Shown here piece after piece: positions 49,066 through 57,750 of a DNA stretch of 64,000 nucleotides. The position numbers and the translations under genes are program-made. Origin of the DNA: Ecytonucleospora hepatopenaei. Taxonomy: Eukaryota; Microsporidia; Enterocytozoonidae. The first letter of the stretch is position 1. Every line of letters begins with the position of its first letter. The notes beneath the pieces were generated by a model. It was not told the origin of the DNA and ran no database searches. It worked only from the letters and a program-made list of their open reading frames with translations. The DNA lies in NCBI GenBank assembly GCA_026692725.1, contig JAPMUG010000005.1, forward strand, positions 124,001 to 188,000, in the 5' to 3' direction.

Positions 49066-49430
49066 GCATTAATAAAATAAATTATGCTTAAAATTTAAGG
49101 TTAAAAATTGATAAATCAATATAAGTAAAACAATTATAATTTTAAATTAATTGTTTTATTTACTAAAATTATAAGAATCAAGTTTCCTGATACATATTTA
49201 AAAATTAATTAATTAAAAATTTACTTATTAATTTTTTAATTAGTGATTTAATAAAATTTTTATTGAAACCCTAACATTTTAATTTCTAATAATTGATCTT
49301 TGATATTTTTTATAATTGATATTTGATTATACTATTTTATAGTTACATACTTAATAATATTATATATTTTATAAAAAAAATTTATAAAGGTTTTTATTTT
49401 TGACAAAGATTAGTTTAAAGCTTGATTAAA
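49066..49430. other. Intergenic, AT-rich
   Basis: A 365-bp AT-rich spacer with no gene or obvious element. Confidence 0.5.
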
Positions 49431-49796
49431 ATGGGAATTCCTCATAGACCAATGATTTTTAATTTAGATCAATTACACCGTTTTCAAACTTATAAACACC
49501 CAACTACCAAAAAACCAAAAAAGAAGAAGAAAATCCAAACAATCAGCACATTTTCTAGTGGTAGACCAAGATATCCAAGTATTTATCATAGTAAAAAAAC
49601 AAAAAATACAAGCTTAAATAGTGAAACTACTAATAGTTTAAAAAATATAAATGCTTTTAAAAACAAAACATCTTTAAATTTTAAAAAAGACAATACCAAT
49701 AATTACAATCATTCTTTATGTGTAGGATTGATATCTTTTTCTATTTTAGGAATTATTTTATTTATTCTTTATAAAAAATATAAAAATAAAAAATAA
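49431..49796 (+). CDS. Small tail-anchored membrane protein
   Basis: A 121-aa protein. The start is the ATG at 49431; three upstream in-frame codons begin with TTG and are not used here. The N-terminal half is strongly basic (KKPKKKKKIQT) and Ser/Asn-rich. One membrane segment near the end (CVGLISFSILGIILFILY) is followed by KKYKNKK. No signal peptide; most like 44626-45048 in layout. Function unknown. Confidence 0.62.
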   Translation: MGIPHRPMIFNLDQLHRFQTYKHPTTKKPKKKKKIQTISTFSSGRPRYPSIYHSKKTKNTSLNSETTNSLKNINAFKNKTSLNFKKDNTNNYNHSLCVGLISFSILGIILFILYKKYKNKK

Positions 49797-49948
49797 ATAT
49801 TTATTTATAAAATCTTTTATCATTGAAGTTATTGTTTTTTTTATTAAATTTATAATCAATTATTCAATTAATTTTATTATTTCAATTTTAAGGTTAAATT
49901 AGAAATTACCCTATTTTCAAATAGAATAAATTTTAAAATATAAATAAC

Positions 49949-50164
49949 ATGGAAAAAGAACAACAAATAATTTATAGTAGTATGTTTAAAGTTTTGTTAA
50001 ATCTTGAAAATGGAACTCTTTTATGGTTATTATTATCTTTTTTAGTTTTACTGTTTTACATAGCTCTTTTTATGTATTACATGTCGAGAAGGAAGAAAAT
50101 TAAACAAAGAAATAAAATACAAAATATTGTAAAATCAGGTGATATGTCAATTTTAGACGTTTAA
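49949..50164 (+). CDS. Small single-pass membrane protein
   Basis: A 71-aa protein with a long hydrophobic segment (LLWLLLSFLVLLFYIALFMYYM) at about residues 24-45 and a basic tail (SRRKKIKQRNK) ending ILDV. N-terminus out, tail cytosolic is the likely topology. The motif TTACCCT about 40 nt upstream supports the start. Function unknown. Confidence 0.6.
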   Translation: MEKEQQIIYSSMFKVLLNLENGTLLWLLLSFLVLLFYIALFMYYMSRRKKIKQRNKIQNIVKSGDMSILDV

Positions 50165-50276
50165 ACAAATTAATATCAGTATATTATTTTTAAAAAACTA
50201 TATAAAATTATACATTAAATAAAACATTATAAAATTTTGTTTTTAAATAACCTTACATAATTCAAATTATTAACGT

Positions 50277-50462
50277 ATGGGTAACTTAACAAATATTATG
50301 GATAATAAACATCTAAATAAAAATAATTCTTATAATATTGAACGCAATGTATTTTTAGTTATTGCTATTATACTTATAATATATTCAATATTAGAATTTA
50401 TATATATTTTATGTATTAAGGTAAATGAAAGAAAAAATAATGTTATGATAATACGTTATTAA
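50277..50462 (+). CDS. Very small single-pass membrane protein
   Basis: A 61-aa protein: Asn-rich N-terminus, one membrane segment (VFLVIAIILIIYSILEFIYILCI) and a short tail KVNERKNNVMIIRY. Not recognised. Kept as a gene because it fits the run of same-strand small membrane genes; low confidence by size. Confidence 0.45.
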   Translation: MGNLTNIMDNKHLNKNNSYNIERNVFLVIAIILIIYSILEFIYILCIKVNERKNNVMIIRY

Positions 50463-50706
50463 ATGAATCAAGAGAGTTTAACAATAATTTATTATAAATT
50501 AAATTTTATATGTTGTAATTTAAAACAGTTTATAGAAAAAATAATTTTTTAAAACTATCATTTTTTGTAACTTTTACATATATAAAATTATAAAAGGTAT
50601 TAAAATGGTATTTGTTTTTATTAAATTTTAAATCAAAAACATTTAATTAAAAATAAATTTATCCCTTATCAGGTTTTTAATTTAATTCTAATTTATTAAT
50701 TACAAA

Positions 50707-51114
50707 ATGTTGTCTGGTTTATTTACATTAATATCATTTGTACTATCAATCACAAAATATACAGAAAAGATTTTAAGTATAAAAGAATTTGACAGCAATG
50801 AATTAAGTCCAGATTTTTATGATAAAGAAAACATAAGTGAAAATGTTACTGGTTTATATGAGGAAGTAAAAAATAATTTGAATGAAAATAGTTTAAACAA
50901 TACGGAAGAAAATAATTTTTCACAATCAGAGAAATGGTGGTATCAACCACCTTCTTTAGGAGAAACCGTTTACAATTTTTTACTCTCCAGATCATTTGTT
51001 GGTACAGTTTGTTTGGTTTTAATGATTATAGGCATGTTTTATGCTTTTATACATTTTAAAAAGAAAGTAGGTGGTGGTAAAAAGAAAAATAAGTTAAGAG
51101 TGATATCAGTATAA
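50707..51114 (+). CDS. Small type I membrane protein
   Basis: A 135-aa protein. Signal MLSGLFTLISFVLSI; an Asn/Glu-rich ectodomain with N-x-S/T sites (e.g. NISENVT); WWYQPPSLGETVYNFL just before the membrane segment (FVGTVCLVLMIIGMFYAFI); tail KKKVGGGKKKNKLRVISV with terminal Val. The WW-x5-7 before the membrane is analogous, though not identical, to the WIS motif of the WISxHP genes. TTTATCCCTTATC lies about 45 nt upstream. Function unknown. Confidence 0.65.
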   Translation: MLSGLFTLISFVLSITKYTEKILSIKEFDSNELSPDFYDKENISENVTGLYEEVKNNLNENSLNNTEENNFSQSEKWWYQPPSLGETVYNFLLSRSFVGTVCLVLMIIGMFYAFIHFKKKVGGGKKKNKLRVISV

Positions 51115-51358
51115 AATTAAATTATGAAAATACTTGTACTTATTTTTTAACAAATTGATTAAATATCTTAAATTATTTTTGAGTAAATTTCACTAAAATG
51201 TTTTTAAGGTAAATAAAATTTAAAAGAACATTAAAAAATTAATTATCGCAGTGATATTTTTAGACCTTTTTGATAATCTTATTTTATTTATAGTATTTTA
51301 TATTCTTTAATCTTATTCTGTATTATTTGATACTTAAAATCAGTTTTATTTAATAAAG

Positions 51359-51685
51359 ATGAATAGAATAGGTTTATTTTATTTTCTATTGTTTTTGATG
51401 TTATTTTCTCATTGTAAACGAGAAACCAAAATATCTTTTTGTAGTGGAAATGTTTTAGATCAGTGGGAAGAAAGTATTTTTGATACAACTAAAGATTTAT
51501 ACGATGTAAATAAAAAAGAAACTTTAATCAAAAAAGATGCTAGCTCTTATTACGTTATTGATAAAAAATATTTAAATTGCTGTAAAGAATATTTTGTAAT
51601 ATTTTTTATATTTTGTTTACTTGTATTAATATTTTTATTAAAGTTAGGAAGAAAAAGAAGAGGAAATGATGGATATTTAATTTAA
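51359..51685 (+). CDS. Small type I membrane protein, Cys-containing
   Basis: A 108-aa protein. Signal MNRIGLFYFLLFLMLFSHC. The ectodomain has Cys at about 27 and a CC pair (YLNCCKEYF) next to the membrane segment (FFIFCLLVLIFLLKL), with an acidic middle. Tail GRKRRGNDGYLI. Not recognised. Confidence 0.62.
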   Translation: MNRIGLFYFLLFLMLFSHCKRETKISFCSGNVLDQWEESIFDTTKDLYDVNKKETLIKKDASSYYVIDKKYLNCCKEYFVIFFIFCLLVLIFLLKLGRKRRGNDGYLI

Positions 51686-51838
51686 ATTTGAATAATAATT
51701 TGATTGAAACTAGATTTTGTTAATTTAGTTTAATTCTCTCAAACATATTTTTCATGTAATTTTATTGAAATTATACAAAAATTATTCATTAACATGTATT
51801 AACGTATAAAAATATAAAATTCATTTTAACCTTAAATT

Positions 51839-52978
51839 ATGAAAATCAAGTGGTTTATTTTTATAATAAAAATTAATGCATCTATGGAATATGCTAATTA
51901 TAGTTTAGATAACATAACAGAGAGTAAAATTGTTAAATTCAACAATATTAATGATGAACTAAATCGTAGTGGTAGCAGCACAGATTCTTGCTATTCAGAA
52001 CCTTTTAAGTTAAGTGATTCTAAACAGCTGAAATATTTTGATGAAATGAGTTGTTTATTTAAAGAGTATAAAGATACACCTGGTTTATACAATATAATTG
52101 ATAAATATTTAAATGCTGCTTTCCCTAATATAGGGAAAAGTCAAAATTATAAACAAGAAATTTTAAGCTTTTTTAAATTCAAATATCAACCAAATGTTCA
52201 TGCTTTTTGTTTAGGAGTTAAAGCCTGGCTTTCTACAATAAGGTGTAAATTAAAACAAAGTAGTCTCATGTTTTTGCCTACCAAACACAAAGAAAAAGCA
52301 GATTTTGATCATATTGTTTACCTAAAAATAGGCAAGATTAATTTGAAACCTGTGAAACAAGAAACACTTAAATATAAATATAATTTATCAAAAAACTATT
52401 TTAATACTTTAATATACAATGTGACTCTTCTTATTCTTTTAGCTGATTCTGTGCATAAACTTTCAGTTGAAAATTACACTAAGGAAGATAAATATAGCAA
52501 ATTTGAAATGTTTTTTGTGGATTATTTATTACATCATTTAATTTCACATATATTAGAGTGTATTCTTACGTATGAATGTTTTGATAACATAATCATTAGA
52601 GAATTCTCATTTTTTACAACAATATTTAGTTTAGATTTTTCTTTGTACAATGAATTTTTAAAGTTTAAAGAAAGCTTTGCTGCAAATGACTTGGAACTTG
52701 GTTTAATCAATTATTTTCCTTTTGAAACAAATTTATCAGATAAAAAAGAAATTAATGATATTTATAATAACTGGAACAAGCATAACAAATTTAGATTTAA
52801 ACACAAAGTATTTTCAAGAAAGACGTTAAATAGTTTTTTTGCTGAAAACACCTTTTTAAATATTTCACTTCCTAAAGAAAGTCTAGACATGTTTAAAACC
52901 AATCTTAGAGCAGAATTTGATAGGAAAAAGGAAGGTTTAAAAGTTTGTTGTTTAACTTGTAGTAAAGAAAAAGTTTAA
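51839..52978 (+). CDS. Large secreted protein, family B
   Basis: A 379-aa protein, paralogue of 37989-39224. The N-terminus (MKIKWFIFIIKINAS) is a plausible signal sequence. The body is helical and aromatic-rich, without another membrane segment. Shared with its paralogue: EMFFVDYLLHHLISHILECI against LLFYVAYDMFLSRCILHMLD, and YFPFETNLS...IYNNWNK...RKTLNSFFAENT against FSFPISNRS...VYDQWNE...RTTLINFYSKNK. It ends in a Cys-rich VCCLTCSKEKV instead of the long charged tail of its paralogue. Function unknown. Confidence 0.72.
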   Translation: MKIKWFIFIIKINASMEYANYSLDNITESKIVKFNNINDELNRSGSSTDSCYSEPFKLSDSKQLKYFDEMSCLFKEYKDTPGLYNIIDKYLNAAFPNIGKSQNYKQEILSFFKFKYQPNVHAFCLGVKAWLSTIRCKLKQSSLMFLPTKHKEKADFDHIVYLKIGKINLKPVKQETLKYKYNLSKNYFNTLIYNVTLLILLADSVHKLSVENYTKEDKYSKFEMFFVDYLLHHLISHILECILTYECFDNIIIREFSFFTTIFSLDFSLYNEFLKFKESFAANDLELGLINYFPFETNLSDKKEINDIYNNWNKHNKFRFKHKVFSRKTLNSFFAENTFLNISLPKESLDMFKTNLRAEFDRKKEGLKVCCLTCSKEKV

Positions 52979-53103
52979 AATATTATTTAATTCTAAACTA
53001 TGGTAATTTCAACATATTTATACCATATTGGAACTTATTTTGAAATATTGAAAATTTTATAAAATTAACCTTAAATATTTTTAAAATTTTACACTTGCAT
53101 TTT

Positions 53104-53583
53104 ATGTTACTTTCAAAAACTAATCATGTTTTGTGTTTTACTTCCCTTGCACTGCTAAGTGTTGGGGTACTTATATATTTATTATATAAATTAGCTATGT
53201 ATTGTAATAATAGCATATGCAAAAGTAAAATTACAAAAAATTCTAATACAGTAACATATATTAAGGACAATAAAAATAAAAAAGAACTAACCATTGAATT
53301 TACAAATAATCAAGAAACAACATCTGAACACAACCAAACACTAGAAACAGTGGTTAATACACCAACATATGAAAATACTTTACCAGAATGTAGTTTACTA
53401 ACGTATTCTACACGTGATTCTTTTGCATTACAAGAAGAACACCATTATGAAGTGATTAAAGAACCTGAGACAAAAGCAAATAATGATGATTTTTATGAAA
53501 ATATAAACAATAAAAAAGAGAGTGTTTATTTAGATATGTCTAATACTTCTACAATATATGAAAATATGCAAAATAAAGAATAG
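53104..53583 (+). CDS. Membrane protein with multi-tyrosine (ITAM/YxxM-like) tail
   Basis: A 159-aa protein. The start is the ATG at 53104; an upstream in-frame TTG is not needed. One membrane segment near the N-terminus (about residues 9-30, VLCFTSLALLSVGVLIYLLYKL), then a soluble tail of 125 residues, so the topology could be signal-anchor with the tail on the cytosolic side. The tail holds five Tyr motifs: Y89-ENT, Y115-EVI, Y131-ENI, Y142-LDM and Y152-ENM. The spacing Y131-x-x-I-x7-Y142-x-x-M-x6-Y152-x-x-M is like immunoreceptor activation motifs, and YxxM/YxN are known SH2-docking types (PI3K p85, Grb2). Acidic residues precede several. No conventional domain. Whether the tail faces the parasite or host cytosol is unknown. 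Confidence 0.72.
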   Translation: MLLSKTNHVLCFTSLALLSVGVLIYLLYKLAMYCNNSICKSKITKNSNTVTYIKDNKNKKELTIEFTNNQETTSEHNQTLETVVNTPTYENTLPECSLLTYSTRDSFALQEEHHYEVIKEPETKANNDDFYENINNKKESVYLDMSNTSTIYENMQNKE

Positions 53584-53728
53584 TATGGTTTTTTTAAATT
53601 TTAACTTTATTTTATTATTAAAAGCTTATTTTTTATCAAAAAGCTTATTGTAATAAAATAAATTATTGTAATACTTATTTATTATAAAATAAAACTTTTT
53701 AAAATTAATAAAACCCTTTTATTACAAA

Positions 53729-53965
53729 ATGTCAAGTTCAAATCAAGACTATCTTCAAGAAAGTTCTATAAGTAATTTTATTGGAAATAACCTTAAAAAT
53801 ACTACTACTGCTAAATATAGTTTTGTTAATTACTTGTGTTGGTTTATTTTATGTTCATTTTTTATTTTTATTTGTATTACGTGGTATTTTAGAAAGAAAA
53901 TTACATACAGGTGGAAATTGATGTGCAAGAAGAAATCTAACATTTTAGCATATAAACAAATTTAG
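53729..53965 (+). CDS. Small single-pass membrane protein
   Basis: A 78-aa protein: Ser/Asn-rich N-terminus without signal peptide, a membrane segment (YLCWFILCSFFIFICITWYF), and a basic tail RKKITYRWKLMCKKKSN ending YKQI. AACCCTTTT lies about 18 nt upstream. Not recognised. Confidence 0.6.
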   Translation: MSSSNQDYLQESSISNFIGNNLKNTTTAKYSFVNYLCWFILCSFFIFICITWYFRKKITYRWKLMCKKKSNILAYKQI

Positions 53966-54098
53966 TGTTTTTAAATAAAACGACTTTATTTTTAGTTATC
54001 TTATTGTGATTAGTTTGATCAATATTTTAAACATTCTATAAAAAGGTAAATACTGCTCCTTTATCATTTCTTAAATATCAAAAATATAAACATCAAAG

Positions 54099-54275
54099 AT
54101 GAGTAATGTTAATATTGAAGTTATTTTTGTCTTAGGATTATGTGTATTTGCAATAATAGGAGCAATAGTTTCATATATTCAGAGAAGAAGAAGAATAGCA
54201 AAAAAGAAAGAACTTAAAATGGAAAGTTTAGACAACATGACTACTAGACCTATACTACAAGGTGCAACTATATAA
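54099..54275 (+). CDS. Very small single-pass membrane protein
   Basis: A 58-aa protein: MSNVNIEVIFVLGLCVFAII leads the membrane segment (about residues 8-26), then a basic stretch QRRRRIAKKKELK and a tail ending LQGATI. It is too short to be striking alone, but orientation, spacing and layout match the small membrane-protein cluster, of which it is the last member. Low confidence by size. Confidence 0.5.
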   Translation: MSNVNIEVIFVLGLCVFAIIGAIVSYIQRRRRIAKKKELKMESLDNMTTRPILQGATI

Positions 54276-54351
54276 ATAAAATATTATTAGTATATTTATA
54301 TTACTCATTGTTTTAGTTATTTATAAATTTAAAGAATTTTACCGTAACAAA

Positions 54352-54585
54352 ATGGGAAAAACTTTTAAAGATCGAAAAATACACCAAGGACAAATACAAA
54401 AAGCAATTAATCTAGAGGAAAAGAAAAAACAGGAAGAATATAGAAAAGAAGCAGAAGAAGCCAAAAGATGGGAAGATCCAAAATCCATAAGCAATGCAAG
54501 CATAAAAAAAGAAAAAGAAATGGCAAAACAGCGTAAAAAAGAAGAACTAAAGCGAAAGTATGAAGAAGAATACAGGCAGTCTTAA
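54352..54585 (+). CDS. LSO2: Ribosome hibernation factor Lso2-like
   Basis: A 77-aa basic protein of the Lso2/CCDC124 family, which binds the mRNA channel and tRNA sites of idle 80S ribosomes; Lso2 has been described bound to ribosomes of microsporidian spores. The start MGKTFKDRKIHQGQIQKAIN matches the family's MGKxF start; the middle is a charged helix (EEKKKQEEYRKEAEEAK) with RWEDPKS corresponding to the conserved W-x-x-G/P segment; then a Lys/Arg/Glu-rich helix. The length is near the 92 aa of the yeast protein. Intact. Confidence 0.8.
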   Translation: MGKTFKDRKIHQGQIQKAINLEEKKKQEEYRKEAEEAKRWEDPKSISNASIKKEKEMAKQRKKEELKRKYEEEYRQS

Positions 54586-54586
54586 T

Positions 54587-54802
54587 TTATTTGTAAAATG
54601 TTAAATAAATTTCCCTATTAATTATTTCAACATCATCTGTTTTTTCATTTATTTTTACATATGAAGTGATGGGTTCTTCTATTTTATATGAATATTTCTT
54701 ATGATTGTGAATGAGATACAGTTTGTTGTTTTTTATCTTAGCACCATTAAGTTTGTTTAAATTTTCTTTCCTTGTGCAGATTATAAATTTCTTTTGTTCC
54801 AT
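54587..54802 (-). CDS. Hypothetical 71-aa protein
   Basis: Not recognised. It is small and lysine-rich with alternating hydrophobic residues (KLYLIHNHKKYSYKIEEP), suggesting a beta-rich mini-domain. It converges with Lso2 (1-bp spacing). It may be a short subunit of a larger complex. Confidence 0.45.
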   Translation of the reverse strand: MEQKKFIICTRKENLNKLNGAKIKNNKLYLIHNHKKYSYKIEEPITSYVKINEKTDDVEIINREIYLTFYK

Positions 54803-55011
54803 ATTTTATTAAATTTAAATAATTTTATATATTTTTATGTTAAATAAATATTTATATCTATTACTTTTTATGTTAAATAATTATTGTATTAATATTGTAA
54901 TATTTCTGAAATTTAATGCAATGTTATTGTATTACTATTCTATTGTTATTGTATAAGGGTGATTTAAAAGAATAAAATATTTTAAAATAATTTATAACAA
55001 GTTTATACAAT

Positions 55012-55692
55012 TTATAACGTATTAAAATATGAAAATAAACGATTATAACTATGTAAATCTTCTTTTGGTGGATTTTCTTCTTTTTTAAGGGTTTCTCTAA
55101 TTTTCTTTGCATTATCTAAAAGAATAGGTAATTCACTTATTTTATCATATGAACTGTTGTCACGCATATTAAAGTTAAGTTCAAAATTTGTAAAATCTGT
55201 ACCATTTTTCGTCACAGGTTTATATAAAATCTTTTCTTTTATCTTCTGAACTACATTAAGTTTAAAATTTTGTTTATATTCTGAAATTACCTCTTGTCTT
55301 TTTGCACAAAGCTTATAAACCAATAGATTCATTTTATCTAGTGCTAAATTTACTTCTTCTATGGTTTTTTCACTTTCTTCTTTATTTTCAATAATTTTAC
55401 AATTTTTTCTCAGTAAATTATCTAGAAAATCAATAAAATCCTTACCTATTTTCATGTTTTTTCTTTTTAAACATGTGTTGATTTGTCTTAAAACACCTTC
55501 AACAGAACCAATTTCCAGTTTTTTAAAACAAGAATCTTGCTTTTTTATAATTTGTGGCTCTGTGTTAATTTCATTTAGTTTCTTTTCAAAATTTTCTTGT
55601 ATTTGTGGAGTATCATTTATAATATTTTTAATCGATTTCTTTTTAGTAGTAGAAAGTCTTGATTTTTTTAAACTTCCCTTATATGTTAGCAT
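55012..55692 (-). CDS. Hypothetical helical protein
   Basis: A 226-aa basic, helical protein without signal peptide or membrane segment. The N-terminus (KKSRLSTTKKKSIKN) is a possible nuclear localisation signal. The middle (KLEIGSVEGVLRQINTCLKR, DFIDFLDNLLRKN, EVNLALDKMNLLVYKLCAKR) looks like paired helices, of a kind found in kinetochore and chromatin complexes, but no family could be named. It diverges from the NOP9-like gene across a 33-bp promoter. Confidence 0.5.
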   Translation of the reverse strand: MLTYKGSLKKSRLSTTKKKSIKNIINDTPQIQENFEKKLNEINTEPQIIKKQDSCFKKLEIGSVEGVLRQINTCLKRKNMKIGKDFIDFLDNLLRKNCKIIENKEESEKTIEEVNLALDKMNLLVYKLCAKRQEVISEYKQNFKLNVVQKIKEKILYKPVTKNGTDFTNFELNFNMRDNSSYDKISELPILLDNAKKIRETLKKEENPPKEDLHSYNRLFSYFNTL

Positions 55693-55725
55693 AAATAAAA
55701 AAAGAGGGAAAATTTTACCGATAAA
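55693..55725. promoter_or_regulatory. 33-bp bidirectional promoter region
   Basis: The whole region between divergent starts at 55692 (minus) and 55726 (plus). It contains GGGAAAATTTTACC (55706-55719), near-palindromic, so both genes see a CCC/GGG element plus AAATTT within 20 nt. It mirrors the RPA49/eL29 region at 2170-2201. Confidence 0.55.
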
Positions 55726-57300
55726 ATGGAAGAAGAAAATTTAAAAATTAATAATAAAGAAATGGTTTGTACAAACCAAGAAGAAATAACAATTTTAGAT
55801 AAATTAAAAAAAGAAAAAAAGAAAGTTTGTAAGAAAAATAAAAATGTTAAAACATCAAATAGTGATAAAAGTGTGTGTAAAAATTCTCCTAAAAAGTTTA
55901 AGAAAAATAGCAATATTCAATTTAAAAAAAGTCATAATGAACTTATAAAATATTTAGAAAATATAGATACATCTGTTTTAGATAGTTACGGTGTAGAGAT
56001 TATTCTGAATGAAATTAAAGGAAAGGAAACAGAATTAGCAGTTTCCTTTGGCCCAAGTAAGAAATTGTCTGAATGTATAGAAAATGGTGAATTATCACAC
56101 TGTATGGAAATGTTTGAACGTTTAGATGTTTCTAAAGTTTTGTTCAAAAATTTAGGTTCTAAACTTTATGAGTCTATTTTAGATCGTATTTTTTTCTTTT
56201 TATATAAAAATAAAGAAAACGAAAAACATGACATTTTTGATAAAGATCAAGTATTAGATAAGATAGAAAGTGTTTTTAAGTATAAATATGCAGATATGTT
56301 GTTGGATGAAAATGCATGTTTTGTCTTGCGTAAATTATTTTCTCTTTATACAGGAAAGTGGATAGATATGAATTCAAAATATAAAAAGGGTGTAGAGTTT
56401 AAAGTCTTTAAACACCCTGATGTTAAATATATTAAACAGATAAAATATGAAATGAATTTTGTAAAATTGAATGAAATTGAAAAAAACCATATGTTTATAA
56501 CATTGACATATTTTCTAAAGTTTACTAAAAGCCAAAGTTTTATTAGAAAATTTATTGATTTTTTGAATGAACACATGAGTGAGAATATTTTTGAAGAAAA
56601 GGAATTTATAGAATTTTTTAAGGGAAAAGATGTTTTGTTAGAAGAGATTTTATTACTCAGTAATGAAGAAAACAACAAAAAATTTTCTGAAATTTTTATA
56701 AAGGAAGGTTTGATTGATCTTATGCTCAAAATTCATGGTGAAGAGCATACTGTTGATTTTTTTATGCAAACATATTTTAAGAAAAGTTCATTGTTTTTTG
56801 AAATTGATGAAAACATTGTAAATGGGGAGTTAAATGAAAATTTGCGTATGGCGTATTTTATACATTGTTTAAGACATGACAAAGGTGATATTGTTGAAAA
56901 TTTTTTACAAAAGAAAGGAATTGTTTCCGTTTTTAGTCATTTTGTAATTAAAAATGATAGTTTAAACACTAAATATATTGATTTTATATGTGAAATATGG
57001 AACAGAACATGTGAATATGACATCTGTAATGGTGAAGAAATAGCTAAAGAGTTTATAAAAAAATTTCATAAAAAATGGGTTAATACAAAAGCAGGAAAAA
57101 CTTTGTTAGAGTCTTTTGTTTGTGGTAATTTTGATAATAACATAAAAAGTTCATTTTTTGATCATAATGTACATATTTTTAGTAAAATAGAAAAGTGGAA
57201 CACTTTTGATAAATTTATTAGAAATGTTCTTAATGTAACTTCAGGCCATACAAAGAAAAGGTTTGGAGAAATATTACGAAAAGTAAATCAAAAGAATTAA
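55726..57300 (+). CDS. NOP9: Nop9-like PUF repeat protein
   Basis: A 524-aa protein, tentatively the nucleolar PUF-repeat protein Nop9, needed for 40S ribosome maturation. The N-terminal 70 residues are Lys-rich (KKEKKKVCKKNKN). Helical-repeat-like segments follow: LFKNLGSKLYESILDRIFFF (repeat-like), LLDENACFVLRKLFSLYTGKW (matching the Nop9 pattern H/FVLRxLLxLLSGK) and GKTLLESFVCGNFDNNIKSS with SSFFDHNVHIFSKIEKW near the end, in place of GSxxxD...HxxxxxY/FGSHVVEKxW. Other PUF proteins are alternatives. Confidence 0.45.
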   Translation: MEEENLKINNKEMVCTNQEEITILDKLKKEKKKVCKKNKNVKTSNSDKSVCKNSPKKFKKNSNIQFKKSHNELIKYLENIDTSVLDSYGVEIILNEIKGKETELAVSFGPSKKLSECIENGELSHCMEMFERLDVSKVLFKNLGSKLYESILDRIFFFLYKNKENEKHDIFDKDQVLDKIESVFKYKYADMLLDENACFVLRKLFSLYTGKWIDMNSKYKKGVEFKVFKHPDVKYIKQIKYEMNFVKLNEIEKNHMFITLTYFLKFTKSQSFIRKFIDFLNEHMSENIFEEKEFIEFFKGKDVLLEEILLLSNEENNKKFSEIFIKEGLIDLMLKIHGEEHTVDFFMQTYFKKSSLFFEIDENIVNGELNENLRMAYFIHCLRHDKGDIVENFLQKKGIVSVFSHFVIKNDSLNTKYIDFICEIWNRTCEYDICNGEEIAKEFIKKFHKKWVNTKAGKTLLESFVCGNFDNNIKSSFFDHNVHIFSKIEKWNTFDKFIRNVLNVTSGHTKKRFGEILRKVNQKN

Positions 57301-57343
57301 ACAGAATAGAATTATAAAAAGTAAATTTATTGCCCTTATTTTT

Positions 57344-57565
57344 ATGTCTGTTTTAACAAGTTTTGAGTCATTTGTAAGAGCATTTTTGTTGGTGGTAGTT
57401 ACTTTTACAATAGCAAAAAGAAAGTTTCCTTCTTTTTTTGAACAAAAGGAAGGAATAACCTCATTATACTACAAATTAAGTGTGATAGGAGAAAGGATGA
57501 GCCTTTATATAGGAATAATGTTATTTTATTTTGGTGTGAAAAAAATAGTAAACTTTTTTGTGTGA
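57344..57565 (+). CDS. KSH1: Kish/TMEM167 secretory pathway protein
   Basis: A 73-aa two-pass membrane protein of the Kish family (yeast Ksh1), essential for early secretory traffic. The signature starts at MSVLTSFESFVRAFLL (against MSAxFNFQSLLxxILL) and includes APSxFF-like FPSFFEQKEGI and YYKLSVIGERMSLYIGI, which matches the family's WKCARIGERKSPYVAV. TGCCCTTA lies 11 nt upstream. The gene starts 43 bp after the Nop9-like gene. Confidence 0.86.
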   Translation: MSVLTSFESFVRAFLLVVVTFTIAKRKFPSFFEQKEGITSLYYKLSVIGERMSLYIGIMLFYFGVKKIVNFFV

Positions 57566-57750
57566 TTTTTTATTTTTTGAATAATTTTTATTAAATATAA
57601 GGTAAAATTTATTATAAATATACAGTTTAAATCTATAATAAATATATAGTAAAATAATATATTAAAATATTACAAACATTTAAAGAAGTAAAATGTAAAT
57701 AAATAAAATTTATTTAAATATAAAAAACTAAAAAATTAAAGACAAATATA

